A stretch of 64,000 nt of DNA, taken from positions 1,240,001 to 1,304,000 of the forward strand of contig NZ_CP044065.1 in the NCBI RefSeq assembly GCF_008693385.1, given 5' to 3'. Made by a program: the position numbers and the translations under genes. This document shows, piece by piece, positions 34,652 through 44,153 of the stretch. The notes under the pieces were generated by a model. That model made no database searches, was not told the origin of the DNA, and saw only the letters and a list, made by a program, of their open reading frames with translations. Within the stretch, counting starts at the first letter, position 1; each line of letters starts with the position of its first letter. Origin of the DNA: Cupriavidus pauculus (GTDB taxonomy: Bacteria > Pseudomonadota > Gammaproteobacteria > Burkholderiales > Burkholderiaceae).

Positions 34652-36327
34652 CCGAACTCGGAAAACCGCTGGGCCTCCGCCAGTCGATGTCCTGGCTGCA
34701 CACGTGGTCGGGCCTCCTCGTCTGCTGGGTGCTGTTCCTCGTCTACTGCTGCGGTACCGCCGCCTACTTCAAGGAAGAGATCACGGTCTGGATGCGACCG
34801 GACTGGCACGCGAAGCTGGCCGCGCCGGTGCCCGTCGAGCAGGCCGCCGACAACGCGGTGGCCTATCTGAAGAAGAACGCCCCCGACGCCGAGCGCTGGT
34901 TTATCCAGCTGCCGACGGACCGCCGTCCCATTCTCTCGATGTTCTGGACGCGCAAGCCGAAGGAAGGCGAGAAGGCCACGCCCGCGCGTGACCGCCTGGA
35001 GCGCCGCAACCTCGATGCGGCCACGGGCGAGCCCCTCGCCAGCGCGCGGGAGACGCGTGGCGGCGAGTTCCTGTACCGCCTGCACTTCGATCTGCACTAC
35101 ATGCCCGTGCAATGGGCGCGCTGGATCGTCGGCGTCTGCACGATGTTCATGCTCGTCGCGATCATCAGCGGCATCATCACGCATCGCCGCATCTTCGCGG
35201 ACTTCTTCACGTTCCGGGCACGCAAGGGCCAGCGCTCGTGGCTGGATGGCCATAACGTGGCCGCGGTGCTCGCGCTGCCGTTCCACCTGATGATTACCTA
35301 CACGGGCATCGTCACGTTGCTGTTCATGTATATGCCGTTCGGCATCCAGGCCGCTTACCCGGGCGACGAGAAGACCTTCTTCACCGACCTCGGCTTTCGC
35401 GACCGGCAGGTCAAGGCCTCGGGCATCGAGGCGCCGCTGGCCCCGGTGGGACCGATGATCCGGCAGGCAATGGCGCACTGGGACGGCACGACGCCCACGC
35501 GGATCTCGATCGAGCGTCCCAACGACGCAAGCGCGAAGGTGGCGGTGGTCCGCGACGCGGGCCGCAATATGAATTCGCAGGCCCCGACCGTGGTCTTCGA
35601 CGGAACCACCGGCAAGCAGGTGGGCGTGCTCAATGACGACCCCAGGGCCGCCAACCAGACGCGCGGCGTGATGGTGGGCCTGCATATCGCGAACTTTGCG
35701 CCGTACGCCATGCGCTGGCTGTTCTTCGTCTCTGGCCTGGCCGGTTGCCTGATGGTGGCGACGGGCGCGCTGCTGTGGGCCGTGAAGACGCGCCAGCATC
35801 ATGCCAGGCGCATTGCGCAGACGGGGCGGACGCCGTTCGGCCTGCGCCTCGTGGAAGCGCTGAACATCGGCGCGATTGCCGGTGTGCCCATCGCGATGGC
35901 GGCGTACTTCTGGGCCAACCGGCTGCTGCCGGCCGAGCTTGCGCAGCGGCCCGACATGGAAGCCCGCGCGTTCTTTATCGCCTGGGCCGCGGTGGCACTG
36001 ATCGGCCAGATCCGGCCGACGCGTGGCACGTGGCGCGTGCTGCTGTCGGCCGCCGCCGCGATGTTCGCGTTGCTGCCGGTGCTCGACATGCTGACCACGC
36101 CCGCCTCGCTCGGCGAGCTGCCGCTGCCGGTTCTTGCCTTCGACGCCGTCGTGTTCCTGCTCGGCGCGGGCTTTGGGCTTGCGGCCTGGCTCGTGGGACG
36201 GAAGAAGGCCGCAGGCAAGCAGATTACGGACAAGCAGATAGCGGAGAAGCAAGCGGGGAAGAAGCCCGCTGCGTCCGCGGTGGCCAGTACCGCGCCGGCG
36301 CGCGAGATGGCCGGAGACCTGCGATGA
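34648..36327 (+). CDS. PepSY-domain iron-regulated membrane protein
   Basis: The 559-residue protein has four to six membrane segments and large periplasmic PepSY-type loops. It opens MSWLHTWSGLLVCWVLFLVY near 14, the signature of PepSY-associated membrane proteins (PiuB-like). Other marks are FLYRLHFDLHYMPVQW near 138 and MVGLHIANFAPYAMRWLFF near 345; conserved His in the membrane segments could bind haem. Relatives are induced by iron limitation and are thought to be siderophore-iron reductases. It overlaps both neighbours by ATGA, so the three-gene set is one unit. A low-complexity Lys/Gln/Ala tail (about 525-545) follows the last segment. Confidence 0.88.
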   Translation: MTELGKPLGLRQSMSWLHTWSGLLVCWVLFLVYCCGTAAYFKEEITVWMRPDWHAKLAAPVPVEQAADNAVAYLKKNAPDAERWFIQLPTDRRPILSMFWTRKPKEGEKATPARDRLERRNLDAATGEPLASARETRGGEFLYRLHFDLHYMPVQWARWIVGVCTMFMLVAIISGIITHRRIFADFFTFRARKGQRSWLDGHNVAAVLALPFHLMITYTGIVTLLFMYMPFGIQAAYPGDEKTFFTDLGFRDRQVKASGIEAPLAPVGPMIRQAMAHWDGTTPTRISIERPNDASAKVAVVRDAGRNMNSQAPTVVFDGTTGKQVGVLNDDPRAANQTRGVMVGLHIANFAPYAMRWLFFVSGLAGCLMVATGALLWAVKTRQHHARRIAQTGRTPFGLRLVEALNIGAIAGVPIAMAAYFWANRLLPAELAQRPDMEARAFFIAWAAVALIGQIRPTRGTWRVLLSAAAAMFALLPVLDMLTTPASLGELPLPVLAFDAVVFLLGAGFGLAAWLVGRKKAAGKQITDKQIAEKQAGKKPAASAVASTAPAREMAGDLR

Positions 36328-36713
36328 ACGCCGGCGTCCTCGCTGCCACCGCCGCCACACTCGCCAGCCTGGGCTTCGCCCTCGGCGGTTTCTCGTGGCT
36401 CGGCCTGACCATCGGCCGCCATCATGCCGATATCCACGGCCGGGGCACCGAACCCGCGCGCGATCAGGTCGTGCGGTTGCGGCTGCTGGGCTTCCTCGCG
36501 CTCGCGCTGGCTCTTGCCGCCTGCGTGATGGCACAGGGCTGGGCGTTCGGCTTCGTGTACTGGATCGGCGTCCTCTCGATCTGCGCGTGGGTAGCGGTGG
36601 CCACGTTCGCCTGCGCCCCCCGCGTTGTCCGCCGCATCGCGCTTGCCGCGGTCGGCCTCGCCGTGCTCGCGGCAATCGGTGCCCTGAGCGCCGAAGTCCT
36701 CATGCGTACGTAA
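36324..36713 (+). CDS. DUF3325-family membrane protein
   Basis: The 129-residue protein has three or four predicted membrane segments, for example FLALALALAACVMAQGWAFG near 57 and LAAVGLAVLAAIGALSAEV near 106. Size, topology and place in the cluster match DUF3325, a small membrane protein found beside PepSY and TonB-receptor genes. It starts with an ATGA overlap. The function is unknown. Confidence 0.82.
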   Translation: MNAGVLAATAATLASLGFALGGFSWLGLTIGRHHADIHGRGTEPARDQVVRLRLLGFLALALALAACVMAQGWAFGFVYWIGVLSICAWVAVATFACAPRVVRRIALAAVGLAVLAAIGALSAEVLMRT

Positions 36714-36722
36714 TCCCATGAT

Positions 36723-36785
36723 GCTCCGCCCAAGACGCGGAGCCAGTTCACACCGTCGACGACGTCCTTCGCCGCCTTGCGAAGG
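36723..36785 (+). promoter_or_regulatory. Two hairpins in the TonB-receptor leader
   Basis: GCTCCGC (36723-36729) pairs with GCGGAGC (36737-36743), and CCTTCGC (36766-36772) pairs with GCGAAGG (36779-36785). Both 7-bp stems are perfect. They lie in the 131-bp gap before the receptor gene and may terminate, or tune expression between the membrane genes and the receptor. Confidence 0.45.
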
Positions 36786-36844
36786 GGGACGCGCTCGGCC
36801 TGCTTTATCCAGAAACAAAGACATCAGATACCGGGAGCAACACC

Positions 36845-39016
36845 TTGTCTTACACCAACCCATCGTCTTCCGCGACGCGTCTGCCGGCGCGTCCGCGTCT
36901 GTGCTGCCTCGTTGCCGCGCTTGCGGCGGCTGGCACGCTGCCCACCCTCGCATTCGCGCAGGAAGCCACGCTACCCGCGGTGACGGTGCGCGCCGACGCC
37001 GGCACCGATGCGCTGCCGCCCGCCTATGCCGGCGGCCAGGTCGCGCGCGGTGCCCGCATCGGGGTGCTGGGCAACCAGGACTTCATGGACGTGCCGTTCA
37101 GCATCACGTCGTACACGGCGGAGCAGATGCAGAACCAGCAGGCCCGCACCGTGGGCCAGGTGCTGGCCGACGATCCCGCCATTCGCGTGAGCTCGGGCTT
37201 CGGCAACTTCTCGGAAACGTTCATCGTGCGCGGTTTCACGTTGACTTCCGATGACATCAGCTACAACGGCCTCTACGGCATTGCGCCGCGCCAGCTGGCC
37301 TCGACCGAAGGCCTGGAGCGCGTGGAAGTGTTCCGTGGCGCCAATGCATTCCTGAACGGCGTGTCGCCGGGCGGCAGCAGCGTGGGCGGCTCGATCAACC
37401 TCGTGCCGAAGTACGCGACGGCCGCGCCGATCACGCAAGGCACGATCGACTACACGAGCGACGGCCAGGCCGGTGCCCATATCGACGTGGGCCGCCGTTT
37501 CGGCGAGAAGAAGGAATTCGGCGTGCGCGTCAACGCGATGGCGCGCGGCGGCGATACGGCGATCGACAACGAAAGCCGTCAGCAGCGCCTGTTCACGCTG
37601 GGCATGGATTACCAGGGCGACAAGTTCCGCGTGAACGCGGACTTCGGCTACCAGAAGCAGCGCATCTATCAGGGCCGCAGCACCATCACGCTGAACGGCA
37701 CGGCGCTGCCGCCGGTGCCCAACGCTTCCACCAACTTCGCGCAGCCGTGGACCAATTCCTCGCTCGAGGATATCTACGGCACGATTCGCGCCGAGTACGA
37801 CATCGCGAAGAACTGGACCGCGTACGCCGCGTTCGGCGCGCACCAGACCAACGAGTTCGGCTCGTACAGCGGCGCCACGGTGGGCAACACGGGCTTCGGT
37901 ACCGCGACCCGCCTGACCGTGCCGTTCGAACAGACCACCTACAGCGGCGAGTTCGGCGTGCGCGGCAGGTTCGTCACGGGTCCGGTCAGTCATACGGTCA
38001 ACGCGAGCTGGTCGGGCCTGGAGCAACGCCGGGGCACGGCGTTCCAGAGCTCCCCCAGCTTCGCGACCAACCTCTACAACGCGCCGACGGTCGCCTATCC
38101 GGCCGCGCCCACCACGGGCAACATGAACGATCCGTTCACCACGCAACGGGTCAACCTCAACGGCGTCTCGGTGTCCGATACGCTGGGCTTCCTGAACGAC
38201 CGCGTGCTGCTGACGGCCGGCGTGCGCCAGCAGGTGATCAACGTGCGCGGCTACGCGACGGCGACCGGTTCGCAGACCACGGCGTACAGCGAGTCGGCCA
38301 CGTCGCCGATGTTCGGCCTCGTGGTCAAGCCGCTGCAGAACCTGTCCGTGTACTACAACTACATCCAAGGCCTTGCGCAGGGTCCGACCGCCGGCAACAC
38401 CGCGGTCAACCGTGGCGAAGTGTTCCCGCCGGCCAAGTCGAAGCAGCACGAGGCGGGCGTGAAGTACGATGCGGGCAGCTTCGGCACGACGCTGGCCTTC
38501 TTCCAGATCGAGCAGCCGATCGGCACCACGTCCACGGCGACCAACGTGTTCGGCCTGCAGGACCTGCGTAACCGCGGCGTGGAATGGAGCATCTTCGGCG
38601 AACCGCTGCGCGGCCTGCGGCTGCTGGGCGGGGTGTCGGTCATCGATTCGGAATACCAGAACACCGGCAATCCGGCGACCGAAGGGAAGAAGGGCGTGGG
38701 CGTGCCGAACTACACGGCCACGGCGAGCGCGGAATACGATCTGCCGTTCCTGCAGGGTTCGACCGTGACGGGCCGCTTTATCCAGACGGGCCGCCAGAAC
38801 GCGAATCCGCAGAACACGATCTCGCTGCCGTCGTGGCACCGCATCGACCTTGGCGCGCGTTATACGTTCAAGGCGTCGCAGGTCCGTTACACGGTGCGCG
38901 CGTTCGTCGAGAATGTCGCGAACAAGGACTACTGGGCCGCTGTCTCCACGTCGAACAACGTGCTGACGATCGGCAATCCACGGACGTTCAAGGTATCGAT
39001 GACCGTCGATTACTGA
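36845..39016 (+). CDS. TonB-dependent siderophore receptor
   Basis: The 723-residue outer-membrane receptor imports a ferric siderophore with energy from TonB. A signal peptide ends near TLAFAQE, the TonB-box region contains LPAVTVRAD near 42, and a plug domain spans about 65-170 (FSITSYTAEQMQNQQA; RGFTLTSDDISYNGLYG; VEVFRGANAFLNGVSPGG). The remainder is a 22-strand barrel ending in the aromatic terminus KVSMTVDY. The start is TTG at 36845, with GGGAGCAA upstream. The siderophore cannot be named; no synthesis genes are in view, so it may take up a foreign siderophore. It closes the Fur-type operon. Confidence 0.94.
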   Translation: MSYTNPSSSATRLPARPRLCCLVAALAAAGTLPTLAFAQEATLPAVTVRADAGTDALPPAYAGGQVARGARIGVLGNQDFMDVPFSITSYTAEQMQNQQARTVGQVLADDPAIRVSSGFGNFSETFIVRGFTLTSDDISYNGLYGIAPRQLASTEGLERVEVFRGANAFLNGVSPGGSSVGGSINLVPKYATAAPITQGTIDYTSDGQAGAHIDVGRRFGEKKEFGVRVNAMARGGDTAIDNESRQQRLFTLGMDYQGDKFRVNADFGYQKQRIYQGRSTITLNGTALPPVPNASTNFAQPWTNSSLEDIYGTIRAEYDIAKNWTAYAAFGAHQTNEFGSYSGATVGNTGFGTATRLTVPFEQTTYSGEFGVRGRFVTGPVSHTVNASWSGLEQRRGTAFQSSPSFATNLYNAPTVAYPAAPTTGNMNDPFTTQRVNLNGVSVSDTLGFLNDRVLLTAGVRQQVINVRGYATATGSQTTAYSESATSPMFGLVVKPLQNLSVYYNYIQGLAQGPTAGNTAVNRGEVFPPAKSKQHEAGVKYDAGSFGTTLAFFQIEQPIGTTSTATNVFGLQDLRNRGVEWSIFGEPLRGLRLLGGVSVIDSEYQNTGNPATEGKKGVGVPNYTATASAEYDLPFLQGSTVTGRFIQTGRQNANPQNTISLPSWHRIDLGARYTFKASQVRYTVRAFVENVANKDYWAAVSTSNNVLTIGNPRTFKVSMTVDY

Positions 39017-39057
39017 TCGGCCCAGACGTAATCGTCGCGAAACGGCGGGCGCCGCGA

Positions 39058-40095
39058 TCAGTCGATCTTCGCGCCGGACTGCTTGATGGTCTGGCCCCAG
39101 CGCTTCTGCTCGCTGAGGATCGTCGCGGTAAACGCCTCCGGTCCCTGCCACGCCGGCTCTGCGCCTTGCTGCTCGAACTTGGCCTTGGTATCGGGGTCGG
39201 CCAGCACCGTGCGCAGCGCCCCCGACAGCTTGTCCACGATGTCCTTCGGCGTGCCGGCCGGCGCGAGCACGCCGTAGAAGCCGACGACCTCGAAGCCCTT
39301 GAGCCCCGCCTCTTCCATGGTCGGGACGTCCGGCAGCGCGGGCGAGCGCGCGTGCGAGGTCACGGCCAGCGCGCGGACCTTGCCGGACTTGATGAACTGC
39401 GTGAACAGCGGAATGGAGTCGGCCATCATCTGCGCCTGCCCGCCCATGACGTCCGTCAGCGCGGGCGCGCTGCCCTTGTACGGGATATGCACGATGAACG
39501 TGCCCGACGCCTGTTTGAACATCTCGGGCATCAGATGCGAAATGCCGCCATTGCCGCCCGACGCAAAGTTCAGCTTGCCCGGATTGGCCTTCGCGTACGC
39601 GATGAACTCCTTGAGGTTCTTCGCCGGAACGTTGTTGTTGACCACCATGACCAGCGGAATCAGCGCGGTACGGGCCACCGGCGCGAAGTCCTTCGGCATG
39701 CCGTACGGCAGCTTGGGGTACAGCGAGTTGTTGATCGACATCTGCCCGGTGTTCGCGATCAGCAGCGTGTAGCCATCCGCGGGCGACTTGGCAACGTTGT
39801 CCGAACCGATATTGCCGGCAGCGCCGGCCTTGTAGTCGAGCACGACGGTCTGGCCGAGAATCGGCTGAAGCTTCTCCGCGAGGATGCGCGCGTGGGTATC
39901 GACGGGGCCGCCGGGCGGAAAGCCCACGACCATGCGGATGGGCTTGTCGGGGTAGGCGGCCTGCGCCGTGGCGGGCAGGAACGTACCCAGCACCGCGAGC
40001 GTGCCGAGGGCGAGCGCGGGCAGGGTAGCGAAAAGCTGGCGGCGGATCGTGCGATGGCGGCGATGGGAAGGCTGGCTGGCGCGGGAAGGCGTCAT
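39058..40095 (-). CDS. Bug-family (TctC-like) substrate-binding protein 3
   Basis: The 345-residue periplasmic protein starts at the ATG at 40095, with GAGGAGC upstream. It has a long charged N-region (SHRRHRTIRR) before its signal core, with cleavage near ATAQAAY. Marks are YPDKPIRMVVGFPPGGPVDT near 47, DGYTLLIANTGQMSIN near 108, and FASGGNGGISHL near 180. It is an orphan, convergent with the TonB receptor and divergent from the S9 peptidase. Ligand unknown. Confidence 0.93.
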   Translation of the reverse strand: MTPSRASQPSHRRHRTIRRQLFATLPALALGTLAVLGTFLPATAQAAYPDKPIRMVVGFPPGGPVDTHARILAEKLQPILGQTVVLDYKAGAAGNIGSDNVAKSPADGYTLLIANTGQMSINNSLYPKLPYGMPKDFAPVARTALIPLVMVVNNNVPAKNLKEFIAYAKANPGKLNFASGGNGGISHLMPEMFKQASGTFIVHIPYKGSAPALTDVMGGQAQMMADSIPLFTQFIKSGKVRALAVTSHARSPALPDVPTMEEAGLKGFEVVGFYGVLAPAGTPKDIVDKLSGALRTVLADPDTKAKFEQQGAEPAWQGPEAFTATILSEQKRWGQTIKQSGAKID

Positions 40096-40249
40096 GGTGT
40101 GTGCTCCTCTGAGTGTCGTCTCGCTCTGCGGCGAGGGTTGCGGGTATTGTGACGTTTTTATGACAACATGGCGAGCGTCGAACGCAGGGACCGGGGCTGG
40201 AGTACTCTTGCAGCTTGCTCCTTGCCAACATCGCCTACACCGGTTCCGC

Positions 40250-42280
40250 ATGCCCAACGCACCTACCTCGCTCTCCGATTCGCTATCCGATACGCCGCTG
40301 ATCCCGCGCGTCGAACTGTTCGGCAATCCCGTGCGCGCCGGCGCGCGTATCAGTCCCGATGGCCGCTATCTGTCATGGAGCGCGCCCGATGGGGGCGTCA
40401 TGAACCTGTGGGTCGCGCCGCGCGACAATCCCGCGCAGGCAAAGGTCCTGACGCGGGACCGCCTGCGCGGCGTCTATACGAGCTGGTGGTCGTACGACGG
40501 CGCGCACCTGCTCTATGTGCAGGACGTCGGCGGCGACGAGAACTACCACGTCTACGCGATCTCGCCCGAAGGCGGCAATCCGCGCGATCTCACGCCGTTC
40601 GAGGGCGTGCGTGCGTCGGTGGCGGCGCTGAGCCACAAGCCCGCGCTGCGCGGCAAGGCGCTGCTGAGCGTGAACCAGCGCGACCCGCGCTACCACGACC
40701 TGTATCTGGCGGACATCGCCACGGGCGAACTCACCCTCGTGCAGGAGAATCCCGGTTACGCGGGCTTTCTGACCGATGACGATTTCCGCGTGCTGCTCGC
40801 GGTGGAAACGCTGGACGACGGCGGCGCGCGCTATCTGAAACCCCGCGCGACCGCCGACGCAACCGCCGACGCGACCCCCGGGGGCCAGGGCTGGCAGCCG
40901 TGGCTGTCGGTCTCGCCCGACGATGCGCGCACCACGCATGCCTCGCATGTCGATGTCACCGGCCGCACGCTCTATGTCTACGACAGCCGCGGCCGCGACA
41001 CCGCGGCGCTCGTCTCGATTCCGCTCGCGGCCGAGTCCGGGGACACGGCCGTGCCGACCGTGATCGCCGAAGACGCGCGCGCCGATATCGGCGGCGCGCT
41101 GCTCGATGCATTCACTTACGAGCCGCTCGCCTACAGCCTCGAGCACGAGCGCCGCGAACTGGTCGTGCTCGCGGAAAGCCTGCGCGCCGACGTGGCGTTG
41201 CTCGATGGCAGGCTCGGTGGCGTGGATGGGGAGTGGGGCCTGGTCAGCCGCAGCGAGGACGACCGCTACTGGATCGTCGGCGCGGCATCGGATCGCGTGC
41301 CGGGCGCCGCATGGCTGTTCGACAGGCAGACGCGCGCGCTGGAGCGGCTTTACGTCACGCGCCCCACGCTGCTCGATCATTCTCTCGCGCGCATGCAGTC
41401 CACGACGATCCGTTCGCGCGATGGCCTCGACCTCGTGACCTACGTGACCATCCCTGTTCATGCCGATGCGAGTCTCGCCGAGGGCGGCAAGCCGCTGACG
41501 AGCCGTGTCCCCGTGCCGACCGTGCTGCTCGTGCACGGCGGCCCCTGGGCGCGCGATTCGTTCGGCTTCAACCCGCTGCACCAGTGGCTCGCCAATCGCG
41601 GCTATGCGGTGCTCTCGGTCAACTTCCGCGGCTCCACGGGGTTCGGCAAGCGCTTCCTCAGCGCGTCCGACCTCGAGTGGGGCGCGAAGATGGACGATGA
41701 TCTCTGCGATGCCGTCGACTGGGCGGTCGCGCAGGGTATTGCCGATCCGGCGCGGGTGGCCGTCATGGGCTGGAGCTACGGCGGCTACGCCACGCTATGG
41801 GCGATGACGCATCATGCCGAGCGCTACGCGTGCGGCGTGGACGTGGTCGGTCCATCGAATCTGGAGACGCTGCTGGCCAGCATTCCGCCGTATTGGGAGA
41901 GCTTCCGTTCGACGCTGTACCGCGCCGTGGGCAACCCCGACACGGAGGCGGGCAAGGCGCTGCTGAAGGAGCGCTCGCCGCTGACCCATGCCGCGCGCAT
42001 TGCCAAGCCGCTGCTGATCGGGCAGGGCGCCAACGACCCGCGCGTCAAGGAGGCCGAATCCACGCAGATGATCGATGCCATGCGCGCCAAGGGCATTCCG
42101 TTCACCTACGTGGTGTTCCCCGACGAGGGGCACGGCTTCCTGCGTCCCGCCAATTCGATCCGCTTCAATACGATCATCGAGACCTTCCTCGCCACGCATC
42201 TCGGCGGCCGATTCGAGCCCTCGCATCCGGCCGAGATCGAGGGGAATACCGCGGTGGTCGAGGCTGTCGAGCGTTATTGA
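40250..42280 (+). CDS. S9-family prolyl oligopeptidase
   Basis: The 676-residue protein has an N-terminal beta-propeller (about 20-380) and a C-terminal alpha/beta-hydrolase domain. The catalytic Ser is in VMGWSYGGYATLW near 507, the Asp in GQGANDPRVKEAE near 590, and the His in FPDEGHGFLRP near 628. These are the marks of acylaminoacyl-peptidase/prolyl oligopeptidases, which trim short peptides. No signal peptide is seen, so it is cytosolic. The start at 40250 is chosen over a longer frame through the upstream intergenic region; its ribosome-binding site is weak. It stands alone. Confidence 0.9.
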   Translation: MPNAPTSLSDSLSDTPLIPRVELFGNPVRAGARISPDGRYLSWSAPDGGVMNLWVAPRDNPAQAKVLTRDRLRGVYTSWWSYDGAHLLYVQDVGGDENYHVYAISPEGGNPRDLTPFEGVRASVAALSHKPALRGKALLSVNQRDPRYHDLYLADIATGELTLVQENPGYAGFLTDDDFRVLLAVETLDDGGARYLKPRATADATADATPGGQGWQPWLSVSPDDARTTHASHVDVTGRTLYVYDSRGRDTAALVSIPLAAESGDTAVPTVIAEDARADIGGALLDAFTYEPLAYSLEHERRELVVLAESLRADVALLDGRLGGVDGEWGLVSRSEDDRYWIVGAASDRVPGAAWLFDRQTRALERLYVTRPTLLDHSLARMQSTTIRSRDGLDLVTYVTIPVHADASLAEGGKPLTSRVPVPTVLLVHGGPWARDSFGFNPLHQWLANRGYAVLSVNFRGSTGFGKRFLSASDLEWGAKMDDDLCDAVDWAVAQGIADPARVAVMGWSYGGYATLWAMTHHAERYACGVDVVGPSNLETLLASIPPYWESFRSTLYRAVGNPDTEAGKALLKERSPLTHAARIAKPLLIGQGANDPRVKEAESTQMIDAMRAKGIPFTYVVFPDEGHGFLRPANSIRFNTIIETFLATHLGGRFEPSHPAEIEGNTAVVEAVERY

Positions 42281-42286
42281 TCTGCG

Positions 42287-43210
42287 CTATGCGGGCGCGC
42301 GCACCTTGTACTGTGCCGCGGCCGCCAGCGCATCCTCGACGAACGGCAGCGTCATGGGATTGCCGATCTCCTTGTGGAATGCGATCCAGAGTTCGAGCGC
42401 CGGCACGTCCTTGCCCGATATCCTGCGGAACGCCACGCCCGGCACAGGCTGCGCGGCGGCCGAGGCGGGAATCACGGCAATGGCGATGCCCGCCGTGACG
42501 AGCGCCATCATCGCGTGATAGCGCGCGCCGTCGTGGATGCGCAGCGGTACCACGTTGTGCTCCGCCAGCCAGCCGAGCATCAGGTCGTGCGCATACTGGC
42601 CGTGCCGCCGTTCGAGCGTGGCCAGGCTCTCGCCATGCAGGTCGCGCACGCCCACGCTGCGCTGCGTGGCGAGCCGATGCCCCTCGGGCACGGCCAGCAC
42701 ATGGGTCTCGCGCATCAGCCGGCGTGCCTGTAGCCGCGCATCGGTGATGGGCGGACGCAGGATCGCCACGTCGAGCTCGTTGCGCAGCAATGCCTCAAGC
42801 ATCGCCTCCGAACTGACCTCCCGCAGCGAATAGAGCGCGCCCGGCATGCGCGCGGTAAAGCGCCGCAGCATATTCGGCACGAGCGCGATGGCGGAGATCG
42901 CGGTCAGGCCGATCGCCAGATGGCCGACGTCGTCGCCACGTCCGGCCTGCACGACCAGTTGCCGCGTGCGGTGCTCGATATCGAACAGCTTCTCGGCCTG
43001 CGCGCGCAGCACCGCGCCGGCGGGCGTCAGCCGCACGCTGCGCTTGGTGCGCTCGAACAGCGGCGTGCCGAGCTGCGCCTCCAGCTGCTTGATCTGCAGG
43101 CTCAGCGGCGGCTGCGTCATGTTCAGGCGGCGCGCCGCGCGGGTAAAGCTCAGTTCGTCGGCCAGCACCAGAAACGAGGTGAGGACGCGGAATTCCAGCG
43201 GACTGTACAT
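42287..43210 (-). CDS. LysR-type transcriptional regulator
   Basis: The 307-residue protein has a LysR helix-turn-helix (SFTRAARRLNMTQPPLSLQI near 21-40) and an effector-binding domain with IGLTAISAIALVPNMLRRF near 100. Its start at 43210 lies against a palindrome, and it is divergent from the HpcH/HpaI aldolase-Bug pair, its probable target. The stop is 6 nt from the convergent S9 peptidase gene. Effector unknown; aromatic-degradation LysR proteins of the CatR/BenM type have similar layouts. Confidence 0.93.
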   Translation of the reverse strand: MYSPLEFRVLTSFLVLADELSFTRAARRLNMTQPPLSLQIKQLEAQLGTPLFERTKRSVRLTPAGAVLRAQAEKLFDIEHRTRQLVVQAGRGDDVGHLAIGLTAISAIALVPNMLRRFTARMPGALYSLREVSSEAMLEALLRNELDVAILRPPITDARLQARRLMRETHVLAVPEGHRLATQRSVGVRDLHGESLATLERRHGQYAHDLMLGWLAEHNVVPLRIHDGARYHAMMALVTAGIAIAVIPASAAAQPVPGVAFRRISGKDVPALELWIAFHKEIGNPMTLPFVEDALAAAAQYKVRAPA

Positions 43211-43237
43211 ATACAGGGCCTGTATAAATCCAATACA
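43211..43237. promoter_or_regulatory. Overlapping LysR-type operators
   Basis: ATACAGGGCCTGTAT (43211-43225) is a perfect inverted repeat containing T-N11-A and touches the lysR start. TGTAT (43221-43225) also pairs with ATACA (43233-43237) across 7 bp, giving a second T-N11-A core. They share a half-site, typical of paired recognition and activation sites for LysR proteins. Confidence 0.7.
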
Positions 43238-43324
43238 AAAGTAATATTGGAAATATAATCCAGCCGTCGCGAGAATGTCTCCACCGGCCGCCCCCCATGA
43301 GCCGCTCAGATAACGAAGAGAGAC

Positions 43325-44110
43325 ATGACCATCCAGCACCCCCTCGATACCCGCCTGCCGGCGATGCTGCGCGGCGGTAGCCCGTTGCGCGGAATCTTCA
43401 GCGCGCTCCCCAGCCCCGCGATCGTCGAGATGTGCGGCTATGCCGGCTTCGACTTCGTGATCATCGACAACGAACACGGCGCGGCCGGGCTAGAGACTAC
43501 CGAGCACATGCTACGCGCCGCGCGGGCCAGCGGCATCGTGCCCGTGGTGCGCTGCTTCGTGGAGAACATTGCGCGCATCCTCGACATGGGAGCGAGTGCC
43601 GTGCAGATTCCGATGGTGGAAACTGCGGACGACGCTCGCGAACTCGTGCAGCGCGTGCGGTATCCGGGCATCGGCCGGCGCGGCAGCGCGTTCAGCGGCC
43701 GCGCGGCCGGCTACGGCGCGTTTCCCGGTGCCGCGCATACCGAGCGCAGCAACGAGGGCATCGCGCTGATCGCCATGATCGAGTCGCCCGAGGGTGTCGC
43801 CAATGCCGAGGCCATCGCGGCCGTCGAGGGCATCGATGCGGTATTCGTCGGGCCGAACGATCTGTCCCACGCGATGGGGTTCGGCAGCGACTGGAAGCGC
43901 CCCGAGGTAGCCGCCGCCATCGAGCAGGCGCTGCGCGCGGTCGATCGGGCTGGCAAGTGCCCGGGCGTGCTTGCGCTGACCGCCGATGACGAACAGCACT
44001 ATCGCGCGATGGGTGCGCGCTATTTCGCGACCGTGGCCACGAGCCTGATCACGGCGGCGTTTCGCCAGGCCGCCACGGCCGGACGCGCGGGAGGCAGCCT
44101 CTCGTACTAG
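43325..44110 (+). CDS. HpcH/HpaI-family aldolase
   Basis: The 261-residue protein belongs to the class II pyruvate aldolases that cleave hydroxy-oxo-acids such as 2,4-dihydroxyhept-2-ene-dioate. The family core is visible: GFDFVIIDNEHGAAG near 41, GASAVQIPMVETADDA near 88, RRGSAFSGRAAGYGAF near 117, and the metal-site region ALIAMIESPEGVANA near 147. The GPNDLSHAMG segment near 176 is also diagnostic. It would make pyruvate plus an aldehyde. It is followed by a Bug protein and controlled by the divergent LysR. Confidence 0.92.
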   Translation: MTIQHPLDTRLPAMLRGGSPLRGIFSALPSPAIVEMCGYAGFDFVIIDNEHGAAGLETTEHMLRAARASGIVPVVRCFVENIARILDMGASAVQIPMVETADDARELVQRVRYPGIGRRGSAFSGRAAGYGAFPGAAHTERSNEGIALIAMIESPEGVANAEAIAAVEGIDAVFVGPNDLSHAMGFGSDWKRPEVAAAIEQALRAVDRAGKCPGVLALTADDEQHYRAMGARYFATVATSLITAAFRQAATAGRAGGSLSY

Positions 44111-44153
44111 CGCGACCCCGCACACCCCAAAAAGACAACATCAGGAGACGACA

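Noticed and set aside
36971..40231. A long minus-strand open frame opposite the TonB receptor and into the Bug gene
   Set aside because: It is an antisense shadow. The plus strand codes for a receptor with plug motifs and an aromatic C-terminus, and the Bug gene uses a different frame.
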